Shown in pieces: positions 62,415 to 64,000 of a DNA stretch of 64,000 nucleotides. Below the pieces are notes generated by a model. It was not told where the DNA came from, searched no databases, and saw nothing but the letters and a program-made list of their open reading frames with translations. Source of the stretch: CAVQCA01 sp963710815 (GTDB taxonomy: Bacteria; Pseudomonadota; Gammaproteobacteria; UBA9214); contig CAVQCA010000039.1 in the NCBI GenBank assembly GCA_963710815.1, positions 53,153 through 117,152 of the forward strand. The letters are read 5' to 3'. The first letter of the stretch is position 1; the number at the start of each line of letters is the position of its first letter. The position numbers and the translations under genes were made by a program.

Positions 62415-62578
62415 CCTGACATCCTCCATCCATGGAAAATATCCGGTCATGTGGCGGATGCGTCCCCCACCGCCTGTCCAGTGTGGCGCGGGTAACCGCA
62501 ACGTCACGGCTTGATTATACGCCGTCAGGTCAAATGCGATGCCAGCCGTGAGGGATCAGACCTGTGGGAATGAGCTGA

Positions 62579-63769
62579 TCAGGTTGTCAGTGCCTTCGTC
62601 AAGCGTTCCAGCGCCGTTTTCAAGGTATCCAGGCCGGTGGCATAGGAGAGTCGCAGATAACCCGGTGCGCCGAAGGCAGCGCCGGGAACCATGGCCACTC
62701 CTGCTTTCTCCAGCAGGTATTCCGCAAGTTCCACGTCGTCAGTCACGCCGTCAAGGTTGTTGATGACTGCCTGGAAAGAGGGGAAACAGTAGAAGGCGCC
62801 ATCCGCCGGCAGGCAGACGACACCGGGAATCCTGTTCAGCGCTTCCACCACAAAATCGTGGCGCTGCCTGAAGGCCTTCAGCATGGGCTGAATGCAGGAC
62901 TGGTCGCCTTCCAGCGCCGCCTGCGCGGCCACCTGTGAAATCGAGGCGGGATTCGAAGTGCTTTGTGACTGGACCATTTTCATCGCACTGATCAGCTGGG
63001 TTGGGCCGCCGGCGTAGCCGATGCGCCAGCCGGTCATGGCATAGGCCTTCGACACCCCGTTCAGCACGATCGTGCGCTCGTAGAGTTCCGGGCAAGGGTG
63101 GAGAATATTGCAGAAAGGCTCCTCACTCCAGAGGATGTGTTCATACATGTCGTCGGTGGCGATCAACACCTGCGGGTGGTGTCTCAGCACCTCACCCAGC
63201 GCCTTGAGTTCCTGCGCGGAGTAGGCGACGCCGGTAGGGTTGGAGGGGCTGTTGATGACAAACAGGCGGGTCCTGGCGGTAATGGCCGCCCCCAGCTGCT
63301 CCGGGGTGATCTTGAATCCGGTTTCGACCCCCGCCCGGATGATCACCGGTTCGCCTTCCGCCAGTCGGACCATGTCCGGGTAGGACACCCAGTAGGGCGC
63401 CGGGATGATGACCTCATCGCCGGGGTTGAGCAGCGCCTGGGCGAGATTGAAGAAGCTCTGTTTGCCCCCGCAGGAGACGAGGATCTGTTCCGGCCGGTAT
63501 TCCAGGCCATTGTCACGCCTGAATTTCGCTATAATCGCACGCTTGAGCTCCGCAGTCCCGTCAACGGCGGTATAGCGCGTAAATCCGGCGTGAATGGCCG
63601 CGATGGCCGCAGCCCTGATGTGCTCGGGGGTATCGAAATCCGGTTCGCCGGCTCCGAGCCCGATGATGTCCTTTCCGGCAGCGCGCAGCTCGGCGACCCG
63701 CGCCGTCACCGCCAGGGTAGGGGAGGGTTTGATGCGTTGTATCCGGTTAGCGAGCCTGATCTTGTCCAA
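62579..63769 (-). CDS. aspC: Aspartate aminotransferase (class I, Ib subgroup)
   Basis: A 396-residue PLP enzyme converting aspartate and 2-oxoglutarate to oxaloacetate and glutamate; Ib members may also use prephenate. Features: IIGLGAGEPDFDTPEHIRAA, TRYTAVDGTAELKRAI, VSCGGKQSFFNLAQALLNPG, VINSPSNPTGVAYSAQEL, the PLP lysine in VLNGVSKAYAMTGWRIGYAG and the closing LRLSYAT. Divergent from uvrB with a 73-bp gap. Confidence 0.93.
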   Translation of the reverse strand: MDKIRLANRIQRIKPSPTLAVTARVAELRAAGKDIIGLGAGEPDFDTPEHIRAAAIAAIHAGFTRYTAVDGTAELKRAIIAKFRRDNGLEYRPEQILVSCGGKQSFFNLAQALLNPGDEVIIPAPYWVSYPDMVRLAEGEPVIIRAGVETGFKITPEQLGAAITARTRLFVINSPSNPTGVAYSAQELKALGEVLRHHPQVLIATDDMYEHILWSEEPFCNILHPCPELYERTIVLNGVSKAYAMTGWRIGYAGGPTQLISAMKMVQSQSTSNPASISQVAAQAALEGDQSCIQPMLKAFRQRHDFVVEALNRIPGVVCLPADGAFYCFPSFQAVINNLDGVTDDVELAEYLLEKAGVAMVPGAAFGAPGYLRLSYATGLDTLKTALERLTKALTT

Positions 63770-63786
63770 AATTGCTATCCTGTCGT

Positions 63787-63815
63787 TTGAGGGTGGCGCC
63801 AGCGCCCATCATACT
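63787..63815 (+). promoter_or_regulatory. Candidate uvrB promoter
   Basis: TTGAGG and CATACT spaced by 17 bp, 27 bp before the GTG start. Each box matches 4 of 6 consensus bases. No LexA box is seen. Confidence 0.3.
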
Positions 63816-63842
63816 TAATCCCGGCATTTTCGATAATAGCCC

Positions 63843-64000
63843 GTGACAGAGCGATTCCAGTTGATTCCTCCATGCAGCCGTCCGGGGACCAGCCCCTGGC
63901 TATTGCGGCGCTGACCGAGGGTTTGAATGACGGCCTGGCGCATCAGACCCTGCTCGGCGTGACCGGTTCGGGCAAGACCTTTACCATCGCCAACGTCATT
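63843..64000 (+). CDS. uvrB: Excinuclease ABC subunit B, N-terminal fragment
   Basis: Cut off by the right edge. From ATG 63872: MQPSGDQPLAIAALTEGLND, GLAHQTLLGVTGSGKTFTIA-NVI, the UvrB N-terminus with Walker A motif (GVTGSGKT). The expected first residues (ERFQLIP) lie in another frame from GTG 63843. One base appears to be missing between 63867 and 63872, so the annotated start is either ATG 63872 with a shortened N-terminus or GTG 63843 with an assembly indel. Confidence 0.85.

Overview
The window reads as a chromosome segment of an environmental gammaproteobacterium, probably Chromatiales-like and not identifiable to species. The evidence is the order (mtaD)-mtnA-gyrA-serC-serA-pheA-hisC-tyrA-aroA-cmk-rpsA-ihfB-pyrF, which is a conserved gammaproteobacterial block, together with high GC in the core genes, an N-acetylglutaminylglutamine amide (NAGGN) osmolyte cluster, and a stray PEP-CTERM sorting tail.

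Layout. (1) 0-17.2 kb is core metabolism: methionine salvage (mtaD, mtnA), GyrA, serine synthesis (serC, serA), the aromatic amino acid branch (pheA, hisC, tyrA, aroA), CMP kinase, ribosomal protein S1, IHF-beta, OMP decarboxylase and a small ComEA-like protein. The intergenic gaps have been colonised by palindromic mini-elements. aroA carries a one-base frameshift in a G run. (2) 17.3-25.3 kb holds a 46-bp tandem repeat, two nucleotide-sugar genes (manC/algA, galU) and the three-gene NAGGN operon. (3) 25.4-43.2 kb is an accessory zone: a methyltransferase, a decayed pilW-rodZ pair, an orphan solute-binding protein, a periplasmic catalase-peroxidase, small stress and membrane proteins, a secreted tyrosine phosphatase, hflKC, mgtE, several transposase fossils and several dispersed repeat families. 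(4) 43.2-61.7 kb is accessory DNA behind a tRNA-Asn gene. Two truncated copies of the tRNA 3' end (43.24 and 50.80 kb), each followed by the same ~266-bp sequence, mark what look like two related islands inserted in tandem. They carry an intact IS1634-type element, a large GGDEF/EAL protein, PilZ and cyclic-nucleotide-binding proteins, a CAP-domain lipoprotein, YbjQ, a nidogen-like secreted protein, a thermonuclease-like protein and many tiny or broken ORFs. (5) 61.7-64 kb returns to core genes: tRNA-Asn, a GspH/FimT pseudopilin, an aspartate aminotransferase and the start of uvrB.

The most unusual structure is a family of nine 57-76 bp imperfect palindromes in the two tRNA-Asn islands. They have conserved ends (GACCCGATGACTC ... 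GAGTCAACGGGTC), variable centres, and often a stop-like triplet just upstream. The four modules of one array (49.4-50.5 kb) each have a homologue in the other (60.6-61.5 kb), in the same orientation but in reversed order. This resembles gene-cassette behaviour, but the sites lack the integron attC core and no recombinase gene is in the window.

Several conserved genes (aroA, the uvrB start, a 59.5-kb small ORF, rodZ) show single-base frame breaks. Some of these may be assembly indels, so pseudogene calls should be read with that in mind. All calls are from reading sequence and translations; no database search was run.
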